This document shows, one piece after another, positions 1 through 13,800 of a stretch of DNA of 64,000 bases; the stretch's first letter is position 1; every line of letters begins with the position of its first letter. Location: contig CM050652.1 in NCBI GenBank assembly GCA_027574665.1, forward strand, positions 39,956,307-40,020,306, in the 5' to 3' direction. The notes under the pieces were generated by a model. The model did not search any database. It was not told the origin of the DNA and saw nothing but the letters and a program-made list of their open reading frames with translations. The position numbers and the translations under genes are program-made. The stretch is from Rhynochetos jubatus. Lineage: Eukaryota; Chordata; Aves; Eurypygiformes; Rhynochetidae.

Positions 1-999
1 GCTAAAATAAAAATTTGAAATTGAGAACTCTTGAGCCATCAGGTATAAGGAAGCCACTAGTTTAGTAGTATTCAGAAGAAGCTTTCTTTTCAGTTTTGAA
101 AATACAGACTTTCACATATGAAGACTAGATTTCAGTGGAAAACTGATTTTTTGGTGACACTATATTGCTTTTTTGCCTGTATCGACTTTTTTTTCTATTA
201 ATTATCTCAGTGTTATTGATGTTATTTCTTTTGAAGCAATTGTCCTTTCATCTTCAAGACCACTGTCGTCTTCCACATGTGTCTCTGGGAAAACCCATCT
301 ACTCTCATCAAACTCCACAGGAATTTTACCATGCTTGCATATGCTTTTGAGCTTTTACATTATTTCCTTTTCTCTCCCTGTGGCTTGGTTACTTTGTCGG
401 TAAGTCTTCCCAACAGCTTGTCATTGTTTAGCAAATGCTGTATTGATACACTTGATTTTTGACATTACTGGTTCTCTAGGTGTTGTTTCTTCCTGCAGTT
501 GTGGATAATTGTGAATCCATAAGGAGAGGTCTCTCTGATCCACTTTCTAAGATGAGGGCCATATCACCCTTGTACAGCCTAGGGTTCACTCTTCAGAAAG
601 AGACCAGAAAATACAGTTTGCTCAAGAGAAAAAACGTTGGTGACCTGATTAAGGTGCTCCTTTCTCAATTAGTATCATCTTCGAGGATCCAAAATAAGCA
701 TTTGCATTTAGAAGCCCTTCAGTTTGTGGTTTTACTTTAATCAAATAAGTGCTGCTTCCGACATTGGTTTCAACCCTAGAAAGTGTTTTACCCCTCAAAA
801 AAATGCAGGAGTACTAATCTGCACCATTCTGCAAGGTCGGCCTGCAGTCAATTTCCATTCATTGATTAACACACGTTCTGTCACCTACTGGGGAACGCAT
901 ATTTCCACCTTGTCATACAAATGAGCCAAGGGTGAAAAGAAAGTAGTGGAAAAAATATAGTGCCATAACAGAAAATGATGATGTGTGACCTGCAGAGAT

Positions 1000-1080
1000 A
1001 AAAAAATACAGACTAAAATTGAAAAATCCTTTTAAAGTAGTTGTAATTAACTGAACTTAATTGCTGCATGTGAACACCAG
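1000..1080 (+). repeat. Short diverged repeat, copy 1
   Basis: Contains aatacagact, gaaaaatcc and then gtaattaactgaacttaatt followed by gctgcatgtgaacacc. The same ordered words occur at 4018-4078. Probably two old fragments of one unrecognised repeat family. Confidence 0.4.
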
Positions 1081-3847
1081 ACACCAGCCTTGTGTTAATA
1101 GTATTGGCTTTCAGCCACCATCAGGAAGAGCATTTTAGCTTGTTATTTTCATCAAATGGATGAATGGTGCAGATTAACCCTTTACGTTTTGTTTTATGAT
1201 GTTAATATTAAAATAACATCTGCATTAGCCTGTTATATGCTATCTATTCCTCTGCTGGAATAATGACAAACCTGGATTACTATATGAATTAAAGGAAAAA
1301 GCCCTCATTTTTTCTGTTTCACCAGTCCATATGTCACTTAGATAAAAATTCATATTTAAATAATTTGGGTTAGCCTTGCATTTAAAACTGTGTGCCTAAG
1401 GGCTGGTTTTTTTACACCATTCCCAAGACCTACCCTATCAAGATGCCCTTGTACAGCCCAATGACAATATTCTCTCATGTGGTGGTACTGCCAGTACAGA
1501 AGTGTTTTGAGTTAATGGAGTAAGAAAGGAATTTGTATTTATAAGAAAGAAGGTTCAATTGCGAACACAGGAAAAGCAGTAACTTAAGTATCATGGATCA
1601 ACACTTAATGAATATGCATGCTAGAGTTAAAAACAGATTCAGTGATGGCTTTTTGAGCTGTTCCTCTAGAGACTATTGCTATGGTTGTCACTCCTCTTGT
1701 TTCTGACAGATGAGGCATATCAAAAACCTCCTGTGTTGTCAGAAGTCATTTTGATGATGGCAGTGAAGATAGATAGCTAACTTGGTGGAGGGCACTCTTA
1801 TTGGACACTTTGGTTCCAGAAGAAAGAAAGATGGAAGCCAAACCCTAGGCAATGACACCCTTGCACTTTGAACAAATACACGACATGAGACAAACTGCTT
1901 AAATCACTTTTAGAGAAAGGCGGCCTTACCTAGAAATGTTCTTCCACAATCTCAAGTTTTTAGATCTCCTTGAAGAAAAGGGAAATTTTAGCAAAGCACT
2001 TCAGAAGCATCTTCAGTCAAAGACCAGGTAACCATCAGTTAAATATTTGAAGATCACCCTGAAACTTAAAGAACTTCAGGAAAAATACATACAACCCTGC
2101 AGGGTTTTCCTGATTGGCATATGAAAGATGTGAGAAAAAGCTGTATTTCAGAAACCCAAACTTCAGATACTATCTTATAAGGAAACACACTTCAGCTCAC
2201 AATATAAAAAACTCTTACGTGTCATCAATTACTATTTATTAACCTAAACATACAGGCAAACATACAGACCCTCCTTCTTCGTTGCTGCATAATATTATGT
2301 CTTAATATTTTGGGTGTTTTCTGGTAACTCCTGCTTCTGAAATCTTGCTAGTTGCAAAGAAAACCTGAAAAATCCATGAGTGTTAAAATAGCAAGGGAAT
2401 AATTAGAAATTAATACCTTTATTATTTCTAAGTCCTCATTTTTCAGACGTCCTTAAAATGGTTGGGATTCTGATCAATGAATTCTAAATATCTGTCTGAG
2501 TTAGCCCCAGGGTTTAGACGTACCTTCACACAGCAATAGACAACGATGATTTAAGTTGTTATTGCTCTTCTCTGCCATATGTTTTATTCCAGCAGGACAG
2601 TAGGCAGTAGAAAAGATATATGATCATTCCTTCAGCAGTTGAACACCTCAGAGGACAGCCCAAGCCACTAGACCTTGCACAGGAATGATTGACAAGAGCT
2701 TGCATGGCTACAAACCGAGCTGCAGGCACAATAAGTGCCATCAGAGGGACAGGAACAAGAAGCTGCAGGGTGCAAGTGTGAGAAAGCAGCTTTTCTCTTT
2801 TTTGTGTTCACACAGTCATAAGCCCAAAGAGAAGCATGAAAGCAGGCACAGAAATAAAAGTAGGGTACCAGAATTTGTATGAGGTTTGTTCATTCTGGTG
2901 CTGACCTGTTCATCATTAGTTTGCTTAAGGGTGTATTCAGAAGGCGGGTCGTTGCTGAGAACAATGTGGTTACATGTGCTCCTTCAGCTAATGAGATTCC
3001 TGTTTAATGCTATGTACTGTACCATCATACATGGTGGTAAACAAGTCTGCATCTCTGAATGCTGATAAAGGAAGCAGTAGAAATTTTAGCATCTGAACCT
3101 GTGCTGAGAAATTTCCCTGCTCCAAGATGCACTTCAGTGCTGCACAGGACCGTTGCTTCTGCTACTACAAAGTCAACTCTCTCTACTTGCTCCAAACAAT
3201 CAATGATTTGAAAAATTTTATTAGAAAACATTTAATATCTCCTTAGGTATTTATATCATCATTTTCAGTCAGCTTGGTATGACTGCTTTCCCAGTGCACC
3301 AGGACAAGAGATATTTTGCTCCAATAAGCTTTTTGTAGGACCTCAAAATGAGTCACTGAAAGGTGTGAAGAGGTCATCACTACAGATAGATTCACATTCA
3401 TGATAGGATCAAGCAGTTGCATATAGTGGGCATGGGAAACTCTTTGCCAATATCTGCGTGTCTTCAGCATCCCAGTCGTAAGTAATCAAGGGCTAACTCG
3501 TTTTTTAAGTGTTTCTCATTAATGTATGAACAGTAATGACAGTTCATAAGGTTGGACACCTAGCTGTCACCATCTAAAATTCAGGCATCTGGTCTAAGGT
3601 ATGCATTCCTGCTCTCTAAATTCCATAAAATGACATCTGAAAGCAGGCCATCCCATTCGGGACAGCCTCTTAGGGATGGCATGAATTGCCTACGGGAAGT
3701 GCATATCTCTCCATTGCCTCTACAGAAAGTCTTGATAAGTGGGATAGACATTACACTTTCTTTCTCATTCTTCTAGTATTATTTAATTCACAATTATAAA
3801 TTAGTTCACTTGCTTGTTTTGCAGTGTTTAAGCTTGGTGACCTGCTT

Positions 3848-3881
3848 GGTTTTGGTTTGGTTTGGTTTTTTATTTTTTTTT
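3848..3881 (+). repeat. (GGTTT)n / T-rich simple repeat
   Basis: Four GGTTT-type units run into a T-rich tract. Confidence 0.85.
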
Positions 3882-4017
3882 AGGAACTTACTTATGGCAT
3901 CCTTTACTTCAGAAATTCACAGTTACATTTCACTGAAATTGAATATAATGATGTCCCTCAATAATGGGAAACACTTCCTCTAACAGATCGCAATGAAATA
4001 TAACTTAAGTGGCTGCT

Positions 4018-4078
4018 GAAAATACAGGGACTGAAAAATGGCTGCAATTAGTTGAACTTCGTTGCTGTGTGAACACTA
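4018..4078 (+). repeat. Short diverged repeat, copy 2
   Basis: Counterpart of 1000-1080: aatacagggact, gaaaaatg, then caattagttgaacttcgttg and ctgtgtgaacac. About three quarters of positions agree by eye over roughly 40 bases. Confidence 0.4.
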
Positions 4079-5957
4079 TTATAACTATGTATTATTATTA
4101 TTTTTATTTTAGATCAAGGCTAAATAAAACTAAATGAGGAAATGAGGAAATGGGTGAAAGGAATGCTTAACTATAACAATCAGCTTAACAGTGAAACAAA
4201 GTATAATACAAAAATTAGGGTTAGAAAGTTCAAAATAAGTACTGCAAACTCTCTTAAAATCTTCCATACAGAAGAACAGTTCTGCAACACTGTCATCATT
4301 CAAGAATCATAACTCAGCCACCAGAAATCTGCCCAAGTAAGTCTGACATAGGTTTAAAATGCAGAGGCATCATTTCACAGCATGACTTGAAATTTAGTAA
4401 ACTGCAGAAGAAATCTGTCATATTCCTTCTTGTCATAGACATTTGCTGGGACTTCAGAAGCATGATGAATGTTTGAACAGTAATGAGTGGGAAGATTTAC
4501 TTCATAGCCACTCCAATTTAGATGGTACATTTTCAAAACCCCTGTATTTTCAGTAGCTTGCAAGTATAAGATATATAAGAAACACCCCCAACTCGCTCCC
4601 CACTTTCTCTTTAGCCTGCATAAATGTTTCTTTTCACCCTAGCAAACTTGGGATTTCCTCTCCCAGATCAATTGTTACAGCTCATGGATGTGTTTAGCAA
4701 AGCTGGCAAAAAGGTAGCAGCTGGCCAAGAGACTGGCATTAATGTATGCTGTGTGGAAGGGGCCAAGAAAAGGGAGCATAAGTGCAGAAGTACAAGTGAA
4801 GATCTTTGACTCTGCCCTCTCTGCAATAAGAAGGAGGTTGTGAGAGGGGAACCCTGCAAACACCAAGCAGAGAACAGCCCACTGGACAGGACAGTTGGCC
4901 AGTACAGTGACCGTCACAGTGACTATGGTTCTGCTTGCCCACATCTCATGATCTCATGGGTGCTCCATCCTACAAACCTTAGACCAACAGGTTGTGGCTT
5001 GGCCTCTCATCATGCTGAAACTGTTCCCAGTTGTGGATAACAGTACCTAGCTGCAAACTGGGCACACAGTTGGAAGAGAGGTTGCAAGAGATCAAATTCT
5101 CCCAATTGGAATTTCACTAGACAGATAAGCTGGATGGAATAATAACCTCCTGAAAATACTAAGATACCCATTACATCTCCATGTTCCCTAAATAGTGTAA
5201 ATGAAAATACATAGGAATCAGCTGTGACTCTTCATATGGTTTGTGACCTCTCCAACAGCTCTCTCTGACATGTGCTTAGAAACCAATAGTTGCTGTCAGC
5301 TACTAAATAAAACTTGCTGAGTTTTTCAGAAGTTAAAAAACATTCATTTTACTAAGTCTAGTTTTGTCTTTTTTGTTTTGTACTTATGATTCCATCTTAT
5401 GAAAGATATAAGCTTTGAAAAGTTCAGCTAATTTGTTTTCAACCAGATGCCATCATTTTTCTTTTGAAACCCGCTGGCTTGTTGTGACTTGCCAATGAAA
5501 TAATGTTTGATACTCCTTCTTCCTAACAGAAAATTTTAGCTTGGACTGTTTATCATTACAGTCTGTCTTCTGCCTAATGACACCCAGATGAGTGAGGGCT
5601 CCCCATCTAGACATGAAAAAAATGATTTTTTTCTGTGACTTTGCTCCTTTAAGTGGTCCCAATAGTCTTGCTGTGAAATTAGAAACTATAGATTTAGCAA
5701 GAAGCTCAATTTTAAGTCCAACTTCTTCCACTTGTAAAGAAATTAAAATAACATTATTTTATGGTTTCCTAAATCAAAAAGGTACAGAAGTTAAGCTATT
5801 ATATAAGGTGTCCCCACGCTGACACCTGGAAGATAGTGAAGCTGAGGACTCCTGGCAGTGCTTCCACAAGGTATCAGCTCACCAATTTTTTGCAGGTTTG
5901 TTCTAAGTTTGCATTTGACCTAGCACTAACTGGTATTAGCTCTCTGTTTTCCCATGA

Positions 5958-6110
5958 GTTTTAAATAAAAGTTTTCCTCATGACAACTTAAAGCAATTTA
6001 CAAAGGAGACCAGGATTGCTATCTCTGTTCTAACAGATATGGAAAATTAAGACATAAGTTACCTGGGTTGTATAACTGAGCAGCCCAAGGCTGACCAAGG
6101 TTCCCTGAGC
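5958..6110 (-). mobile_element. Possible ancient MIR-like SINE fragment
   Basis: The plus strand carries, in order, a match to the reverse complement of MIR-type SINEs: cctcatgacaactt, then a segment ending in acagatatggaaaattaaga, then a degraded gcccaagg. The arrangement fits (MIR: cctcacaacaacc, acagatgaggaaactgag, gcccaagg), but identity is only moderate and was judged by eye. Confidence 0.35.
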
Positions 6111-8018
6111 ATTCAATATCTGGTTAGCCAAACCTGAAAAATAGAGTTAGCAATGGTACAAATTACTACCCCTTGCCTGGAAATCCACCCCTCTCACCTG
6201 AGGCCCTGTATCTGTCCATACTCTGCCCACAGCCCATTGCCATACCTGATAAAAAAGCTTAATTAGCTGGCACAGAGGACGGCCAGGGCTGAGTGAGTCA
6301 TAACTTCCAGTTGAGAAGGCAGCAGCTTGTTTAAAAGCAATCACTCCATGACTTGGGGCTTTTTGGTCTTCCCATGCCCCAGGTGGCCCATGGCTTCAGC
6401 ATGCACCCAGATTACCACCTCCCCCATATGCTCTGCCCCCATTTCTCCCCTGACATGGGTAGCACAGTGCACCCCCAGCTCCCTGGCATGCTTTCTTCTA
6501 TGAACACTGCAAGTTCTAGTCCCTGTTTTAGGTTGCAGGCAGCCTCTTCGGTAAGGACAAACCTCCACCTTTTCCTAGCCAGTCTTTTCTGGCAAGATTC
6601 AGCTTTGGACACGTAAATGCAAGTGTCTACATGTGAGCTGGGTGGCTTAGCTCCCAGTATAGCCAATGAAGAAAAGGTAGTCAGTGGACCCTAGACTGCA
6701 GGCCACCTTTTCAGACAGATTTAACTGCTTCAACTTAGCCTTCTGGTGCCATCTGAAATGTCCTTAGGTTTCCACCTTGACTCCAGCAGCCACTATAGGA
6801 GGTCTGAGGTCCCCTGTAGATCCTGTGACATATCTGACAGTCCCATGGAGATGTCTAAGCTCCTCAGAGGCATTGTAAATGATATCTGAATCATGTTCTC
6901 ACTAGCCTTTGGAGAAGACGGAATCACTCTCCAGGCTCCACTAACAGCTAGCTAGCTCTCAATCAAATAGTGCAGGAGTCCCGGCACCCTGCTCATATGC
7001 AAACACCACCTGAAACCCAGCTTTCTTCTGCCTTGTCTAACTCTCACTGCTCTGTTTTCTTTACTGAGCCATGTACTTGGACTTTGTTGAATATATTCTC
7101 CTATTCTGATAGTTAACAGTCAAATATGTCTGCTTTGTTTTGCAAGAAACTTCAACCTCCTTGCAAATATTTCTTCGAAAGGTTCATAGGACCTGTTAAA
7201 AGTTATTAGAAGCTGTGTCAATAGCTTTCTAGGACTTCACTTACAAAGTCTCCACATTTTCTTCTCAGGTAAAGGCTCTCTATCCTGATCTCCTGGTTCA
7301 AGAGGTCTACATCCTCTCCTGGGCTATAAAAGTCTGCTTTCCAAACCTAGTGTTTTTAACTCCCATCTATTCTTTTTCAAATGAAAAAATAAAAACCTTT
7401 GTAGTTTCTGTAGCAGGTTGTTTTTTTTCTGTTTCACATTCAGTAAGTTTGTATGACTCCTTTCCATCCGCTTTTCCTGGGTCAGGATGCTATGGCCTAC
7501 ACTAGTGTCTAAGTCTTCATTTGACACATCAAAGGAAATGCAGCGTGGGACCCATATCACTATTTTTGCCCATCCTGACATGAAGGCTTAGCTCCATGAC
7601 AGAATACTGAACACAGGAACTGGGAGTGTTTCACTGCTTTCGAACAGCCAGGGCTGAGGCACAGACAAGAGGTATTGATGTTTACAGTTTCTCCCACCTC
7701 TAGGTTGAGTGGTTTTGTCCTGACAAACCCTGCAAAGGTTCAGACATTTTCTGGTTTGATTTTCAGCTAATTCATTTATTTTCCTTATTTTGGAAAAAAT
7801 GTTTTCTTCCCTGACTGTCCTTACTATCTGTTAACAGTAGAAAACCTGGAGATTGATGACCATGAAAGCAGGGTGTGTTATTAGCATAAGCAAGTGCTAT
7901 GTCCCAGGCTCCCTAAGAATTTATGCACCTAAGCACACCTAAGAATCCAAGACTCATGATCAGTCCTTGATCTCTGATTCTGAATCCTGATATTACATCA
8001 GTATCACAGCTTTCATTT

Positions 8019-8107
8019 AAAAAAAACAAACAAACATAACAAAACAAAACAAAAAAACCCCACAACAAACAAAACAAAAGGAAACTTACACAACAAAACA
8101 AACAAAA
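8019..8107 (+). repeat. A-rich (CAAA)n/(CAAAA)n simple repeat
   Basis: About 90 bases made almost only of A and C in irregular CAAA and CAAAA units. It is intergenic and gives chance lysine/asparagine-rich frames. Confidence 0.9.
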
Positions 8108-10283
8108 TTTTTTTAAAAAATAAAGTGTTTTAGTCATTGAAGGTTCAAGGGAAAGAGTTTGGACACATAATCCCCATGTATTCAATGCAGGAACCCAAGC
8201 AAGCGCAAAGGCAGGTCAAACCTCCAGCTAGAGAGAAGACTAAAAGGGGATATCCCACTTCTCCTGCATCAAACTCCTACATATGGGTAGCATTTCTGGA
8301 AAAAAAAAATTATCTTTATAATTGGGAAAGCAACCTCCCTGCTCAACTTTTTCAGCTATGAACTGAAAGCCCCAGAGTGGAGATAGCCAGCAACACTGAG
8401 GCAGGGCTGAAGTGTGCAAGAAAGAGGGTGCAAAATATTTATTGTAGCAACAGCAGCAGCTGACAGAGGGAAGCCCATAACTGAATGAGGATGCCCTGTT
8501 GGAGACAGGTGATGTCCTCCATGCTCAATACCTCAAGGGACTCTTTGAGTGATGAGGGAGGTGCCTTTCCCTTGGCTTTTGCTTCTCTCTGCTCTAAATT
8601 TAGGGAAGCAGAAAGGCACTGAACTGTGGACAGGCATCCCAGTCATGTCTAAGGGCCCAAATCCACCAACATGGCCCAGGCAGGAAGCACAAAAATACTC
8701 ACACTTGGCGTAAGGAATGTGCAAAGCCAAACCCAGTCGTTGAGGGTCCCCAAGCACTCCCCAAGACAGAAAAGTCTGTGGGAAAAAAAGGACACTAGTT
8801 TAGGTTCATTACTAAAAGACACTGCTAAGCTACTCTTCTCTCTCTACAGGGAGACGGTACCTCTACTACATATTTCATGGAGGCAAACAGTCATCTTTAT
8901 TTCTGGCAGAGTCACCCAGAGCCTTTAGGGCCACTTGACTAGTCCTGAATTACAAGGTCTGGGGAGGAACAAAGAAATTTTGTACCAAGAAGGAGATATT
9001 AAAGTTACCTAAGAAGCTAGCAGCACTTGCGCTTCAGCATAAGCAAATCTCCACTTTCCCTCCTGAGTATCAGACGTCCCCTGCTACTAGTCCTGCTATT
9101 TCCAGGGGACAGACAGTCTGTTAAAACTATGTCTGCCACTCTTACAGGAAGGGAGTTGTATGAAGGGGTTTGGACAGAGTGAGATGTGAAGGGACAGAGG
9201 GGATCAGGGCACGTGCTGTTCTGACTATACCCCTGGTCTACCTCCCCCTGCTTTCTCATGGATGGATCAACCAGAAGGGTTTTGAGAAATCCCTCTGGAT
9301 ACAACTTGCAACACATCATCCTTACGCTCACAAATGAGTATTCAGAAAGCTTCCACTATTTCATGTATTTTTAATAAGATGAGTGAGTTGGGTTTCTGGG
9401 AACAATGTGCCTCTGGTTAGAGGTCTTTAATTCCAGCATCAACATAATTTCCTTTAAAATTATTGGACACGCTTGTTGTGATTTTTGGACCTGTAAGTCG
9501 TAGCATATTTTTCATTCTTCCTCTCACAAAAGAGATTGGTAAAATCTGACTCTGTGGCCGGAGGTGGAAATGCGGAGTTCAATGGTAGGCTGAGATTCCT
9601 GTGATATATCCTGTGTGAGCCCTGTCATTGTTCATAATTATTGCTCAACACAATTTACAAGAGAAATGACAGTAATCTACATTTCCTTTAAAACTATTAT
9701 CATTCTGCTATGGCACTAAAATTCAGCTGCCCTCAAGAAATGTTTCAATAGGAACCTCCATATATAATACATGTGTTCAATTTATTATTAATGCACTTCA
9801 ATCTGAATCGCAAATTCAACATGATGTCTGAATTTTTTCATACTCATTCTATTCCATGTCAGCTCTTATAACATGTTCATCACCATAGCATCTAAGCAAC
9901 AGGCCCATAGTGCATTAAGCAAAGGGCTTAAAAATCAGTGACACGCTGTTTAGCTTCTCAGCTTTGCCCCGGAGGTAGAAGTCTGGACGATGTGGAACAT
10001 TCAGTTTTGATAGGGTTTTTATTTAGTTTGGTCTGATGCAGGTTTTCTTTTAACATGTTTTTATCTGAACCAGTCAAAGCAATGGCTCTTACCATCAGAC
10101 TATGTGATGGCTGGGTTAGTGATGGTCCTCAGTTTCTGCACAGCTAGTTTCACAGACTCAGCTCAGCCATGAAGAAAGGTCAGACAAGCCCCACCTCTGT
10201 GACACAGAAAGCATCAGTCATCACTCGGAAGTTATCAGATTTGGTTTTGATCCCAAAACATTCCGGGCCCAGGTTCAAAAATA

Positions 10284-10845
10284 ACCATAGAATCACAGAA
10301 TCATAGAAAGGTTTGGGTTGGAAGGGACCTTAAAGATCATCTAGTTCCAACCCCCCTGCTGTAGGCAGGGACACCTTCCACTAGACTAGGCTCAAAGCCT
10401 CATCCAGCCTGACCTTGAAGACAGCCAGGGATGGGGCAGCCACAACTTCTTTGGGCAACCTGTTCCAGTGCCTCACCACCCTCTCTCTGAAGAATTTCTT
10501 CCTGATATCCAATCTAAATCTCCCAGCTTTCAATTTAAAGCCATTATTCCTTGTCCTGTCACTACAGGCCCTTGTAAAAAGTCCCCACTGGCTTCCTTGT
10601 AGACCCCTTCAGGTACTGGAAGGAGCTATAAGGTCTCCCTGGAGCCTTCTCTTCTCCAGGCAGAACAAGCTCAACTGTCTTAGCCTTTCTTCATAGGAGA
10701 GGTGTTCCAGCCCTCTGATTCATCTTCGTGGCCTCCTGTGGACCCGTTCCAACTGGTCGATGTCCCTCTTATGTTGAGGGCTCCACAGCTGGACACAGTA
10801 CTTCAAGTGGGGGTCTCACAAGAGTGAGACCCCACCTGGAGTAAT
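10284..10845 (-). mobile_element. CR1 LINE, 5'-truncated, minus strand, with fold-back at its 5' end
   Basis: The left end carries the CR1 3' terminus in reverse complement (octamer-like repeats agaatcacagaatcatagaa, then ggtttgggttggaagggacc). From there it runs back through the 3' UTR and the end of ORF2, the reverse-transcriptase polyprotein. The frame is broken by stops and indels, so it is a dead copy. At the 5' end (right side) the element turns back on itself: 10810-10819 and 10824-10833 form a perfect 10-bp inverted repeat with a 4-base loop, and the following bases (acctggagta) are again CR1 in the opposite orientation. Confidence 0.95.
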
Positions 10846-13800
10846 ATTAAAGGCTAGCAACTAGCTGCAAATACTGTGACCCAATCTCATCTGCACGCTG
10901 AGCTGTGGTGATACCCTGTGTCTGGCTGCAGTGCAGGACCGATGGAGCAGCGCGTCAGCTGTGTGCTGCTCACATGTTAGCATTTAGCTTGAGGTTACCC
11001 AAAGGCCATGTGATACTGGGGCACCATCCTCAGGTGAGGGATTCTGCAGTGAAGACATGGTGTCCCAATTCTGGTCACTCCATGTAAAACCCCAGGAGAG
11101 ATGCAAGTCGTTGTTAGCACCTTGCCTGCATCTGTCTTTCAGACAGCAGAGCACCACTGCATGGGGACACAGTAACTGCCAGACTGAATCAGGCTAATAC
11201 CGGTTCTCAAGTATCTTCCATTTGATGAGCCAGCATCAGACAGTTTGGGCTGGAAAGCTACACTTTCTAACCAGGCAAAACTCTTTTAAAGCTCCTTGGG
11301 TCCCTTCCCAGCACTACCCATTTGTTCCTGTGTAGAGGATAATGGTGGGGATAATGACTGTGCCACTGGGCATGCAGAGCCAGCAGGACCGTTAAGCTCA
11401 GATCCACATGCTGATCACCAGGATTTCAACAGACTTCTTTGGGAAGCTGAGAAATGGGAAAATGAAGCCAGAAGCACTCAGATGCCACACACCATCACTT
11501 CCCTTTGCAGAAATCTAGAGAGGAGCTAGAGCGAAGTGTAGATTTTAGAAGTGGGTAGCTCTTTCCAGGAGCACAGGGTATTTTGCTGACAGTGTAAATA
11601 CTTCATTTATGACTGTCACCTTGTTACCCAGCTGCTGCATGTTGTTCAAAAGACACCCCTCACTATGCTTCCTCAGGCAGTCAGTACAATACTAAAAATC
11701 CCACAAGTCAAGTTATGATTTGCTACAAAAGAACAGACACTGTGTGCCATACACCAGCTGGAAAAAGTCCATAAGTACATCAAAGCGTCCCTTTCGAAGT
11801 TCTTTGAGAACATGAATGGCAAGCTAGTAACACAGTGATACTATGGAACAACTTTGCATCCAACCATGTTAAATGTGAGATTGCTTTACTTGAAAGGAAC
11901 AATGTAGCTAAATTATCTTTCAAATCTCTGAAAAGAAAAAAAAAATCCTTCATATGAGTAAGCATTTCAGAAGAATGTGGCTGAGCCAAATAATTATCAT
12001 TCTGACATTCATAAAACTCATTTTATTAAAGACCTCAGTGCATATTAAAATATTAATGCAGCTATAAGAACTAGGGAAACAGGGTGAGCCTAACATCTCC
12101 CAGTAAGTTAGAAGCAAGCTTGGGAAGACAATTCAAGTTCTCTGACTTGCTGACTTCCTTTGCATCAGACCACATCTCTCCTTCTAAAGACCTGTGTTGC
12201 CATCTGCGCTCTATATCCCCAGGTGTTGCAAAGCATGCTAAAAGCCCCAGAAACCAGAGAGGGGAGAACGGCAGTTTGCACCCTAAAAGCCTGATCCTGC
12301 AAACAAGACACATGTACCTCTTTCTGCATAGGTGAGCCCACCAAAGGGTAGCCAGGTTGTATCTGCCTGCAGGACAGAAACCTCCCAGGACCAAGTTGGC
12401 ACCTGCATAACCTGAGCCAAGATCTCACCTGAGGCAAGGAGAGAGGAAGTCAAACTGAGAAGGGAGGAAAGAAGGAGAAATTGCTATCAGTAAGATGGTA
12501 ATGCATTTACTGCAGCAGATTGAGAAGGGGTATACAGGAAAACAGGTCTTGGTCAACAGGTATGTGATAAATGTTGGAAAAGCAGTAAACATTAAGTGGC
12601 TGTATTCCACAAACAGGGTTTAATGCAGAAAGGCACTCTGTATGAGGTGGAGAAAGTACAGCAGCAGCTCTTAGCTGCTGTAAAAATGAAGTTTATAAGG
12701 AAAGAGATGGATCAGTGATCACAGCAGCAAGCCTCAGACCCTATGAGTTTCCCTTATGCCTGTCTGTGAGTTACATGCCTTCCAAGCCTGTGAATCCCTT
12801 GTGCCAGAGAGCCAGCCATTCCCCAGAATAGGACAGCCTGCTGATCACTTCTTATCTCTGAGCTGAATTTCTGTTCATGAACACCAGCTGTCACTCAGGT
12901 GTTCCTATTAAATTTGTAGGTCAGAATGGTCTGAGTGTTTTAAAAATTTACCAATGCTCCATTTGTGTGAAATAGCCCTATGATATTCTAAGGAATTATG
13001 TTGTAGTTTATAAATATTTGATTAATGTGGTTGCTAAAATATTACCTTATCAGCTTTTCTCTGTGCTACACCCATATCAAGGGTTTAAAATTAAAGTATA
13101 TAAAGTCTGCAAGGCCCTGCTTTAGAGACCATAATTTGCAGACAAGGAAGCTCAGGGAAGGCTGAAGGGATGGGACATCAAGAACATGAGTGACCCACTT
13201 CCTGTGCCTGTACACACACACATTTTATTGTCCTCAAGATTTGACAACTCTACCTCCATCACCAATCTGAGTGTGTGAAGACATCGTTGCAAAACTGGGG
13301 AAGGTCTGCAGCTCCCAGCTGCTGATCCACCCAAAACAGGGAAAGCAGCTGGCATGCCCAAGGCAGCTGTGCAGGCAGCTGTGAGGATTTACTGTCAGTA
13401 CTGGAAAATTAGACCCCTTTGGGGTTAGGCACCACTAAGCAGTATCTAGGGGGCTCTGGGTGTTGAACATAAGAGCTAACGGTGGAGAGGGCAAGTCAGG
13501 TGAGCACCCGAGTCTTTTCATACACTGAGCTGAAGGTGAGACCAGAAAGAGGTATGGAACAACAGCCTGGAGCGGTGGGTTGTATGATCCACAGATTTGG
13601 TGGATTATAAATCCATATAATCCATACCGATATAAGAGATTTCCCAAGGAAAAGTATGGTTGGACAGAACAGTACATATGTTTATGAATATCCCAAAGAT
13701 GTGCAGTCTCCAGAGCCATTAAACATTTAATGCTGCTATTTCCAGGTTAATTTATGCCTGGCTTTTTTTTTTCCCCTGCTGTCGGATTATTAGTAAGCAG

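Larger units (their letters stand above)
1..10283. other. Gene-free intergenic stretch
   Basis: No coding gene or RNA gene is recognised on either strand. It holds the simple repeats, the short diverged repeat pair and the possible MIR-like fragment listed separately. Frames up to 104 codons (9017-9331 minus) have no family resemblance. Confidence 0.7.
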
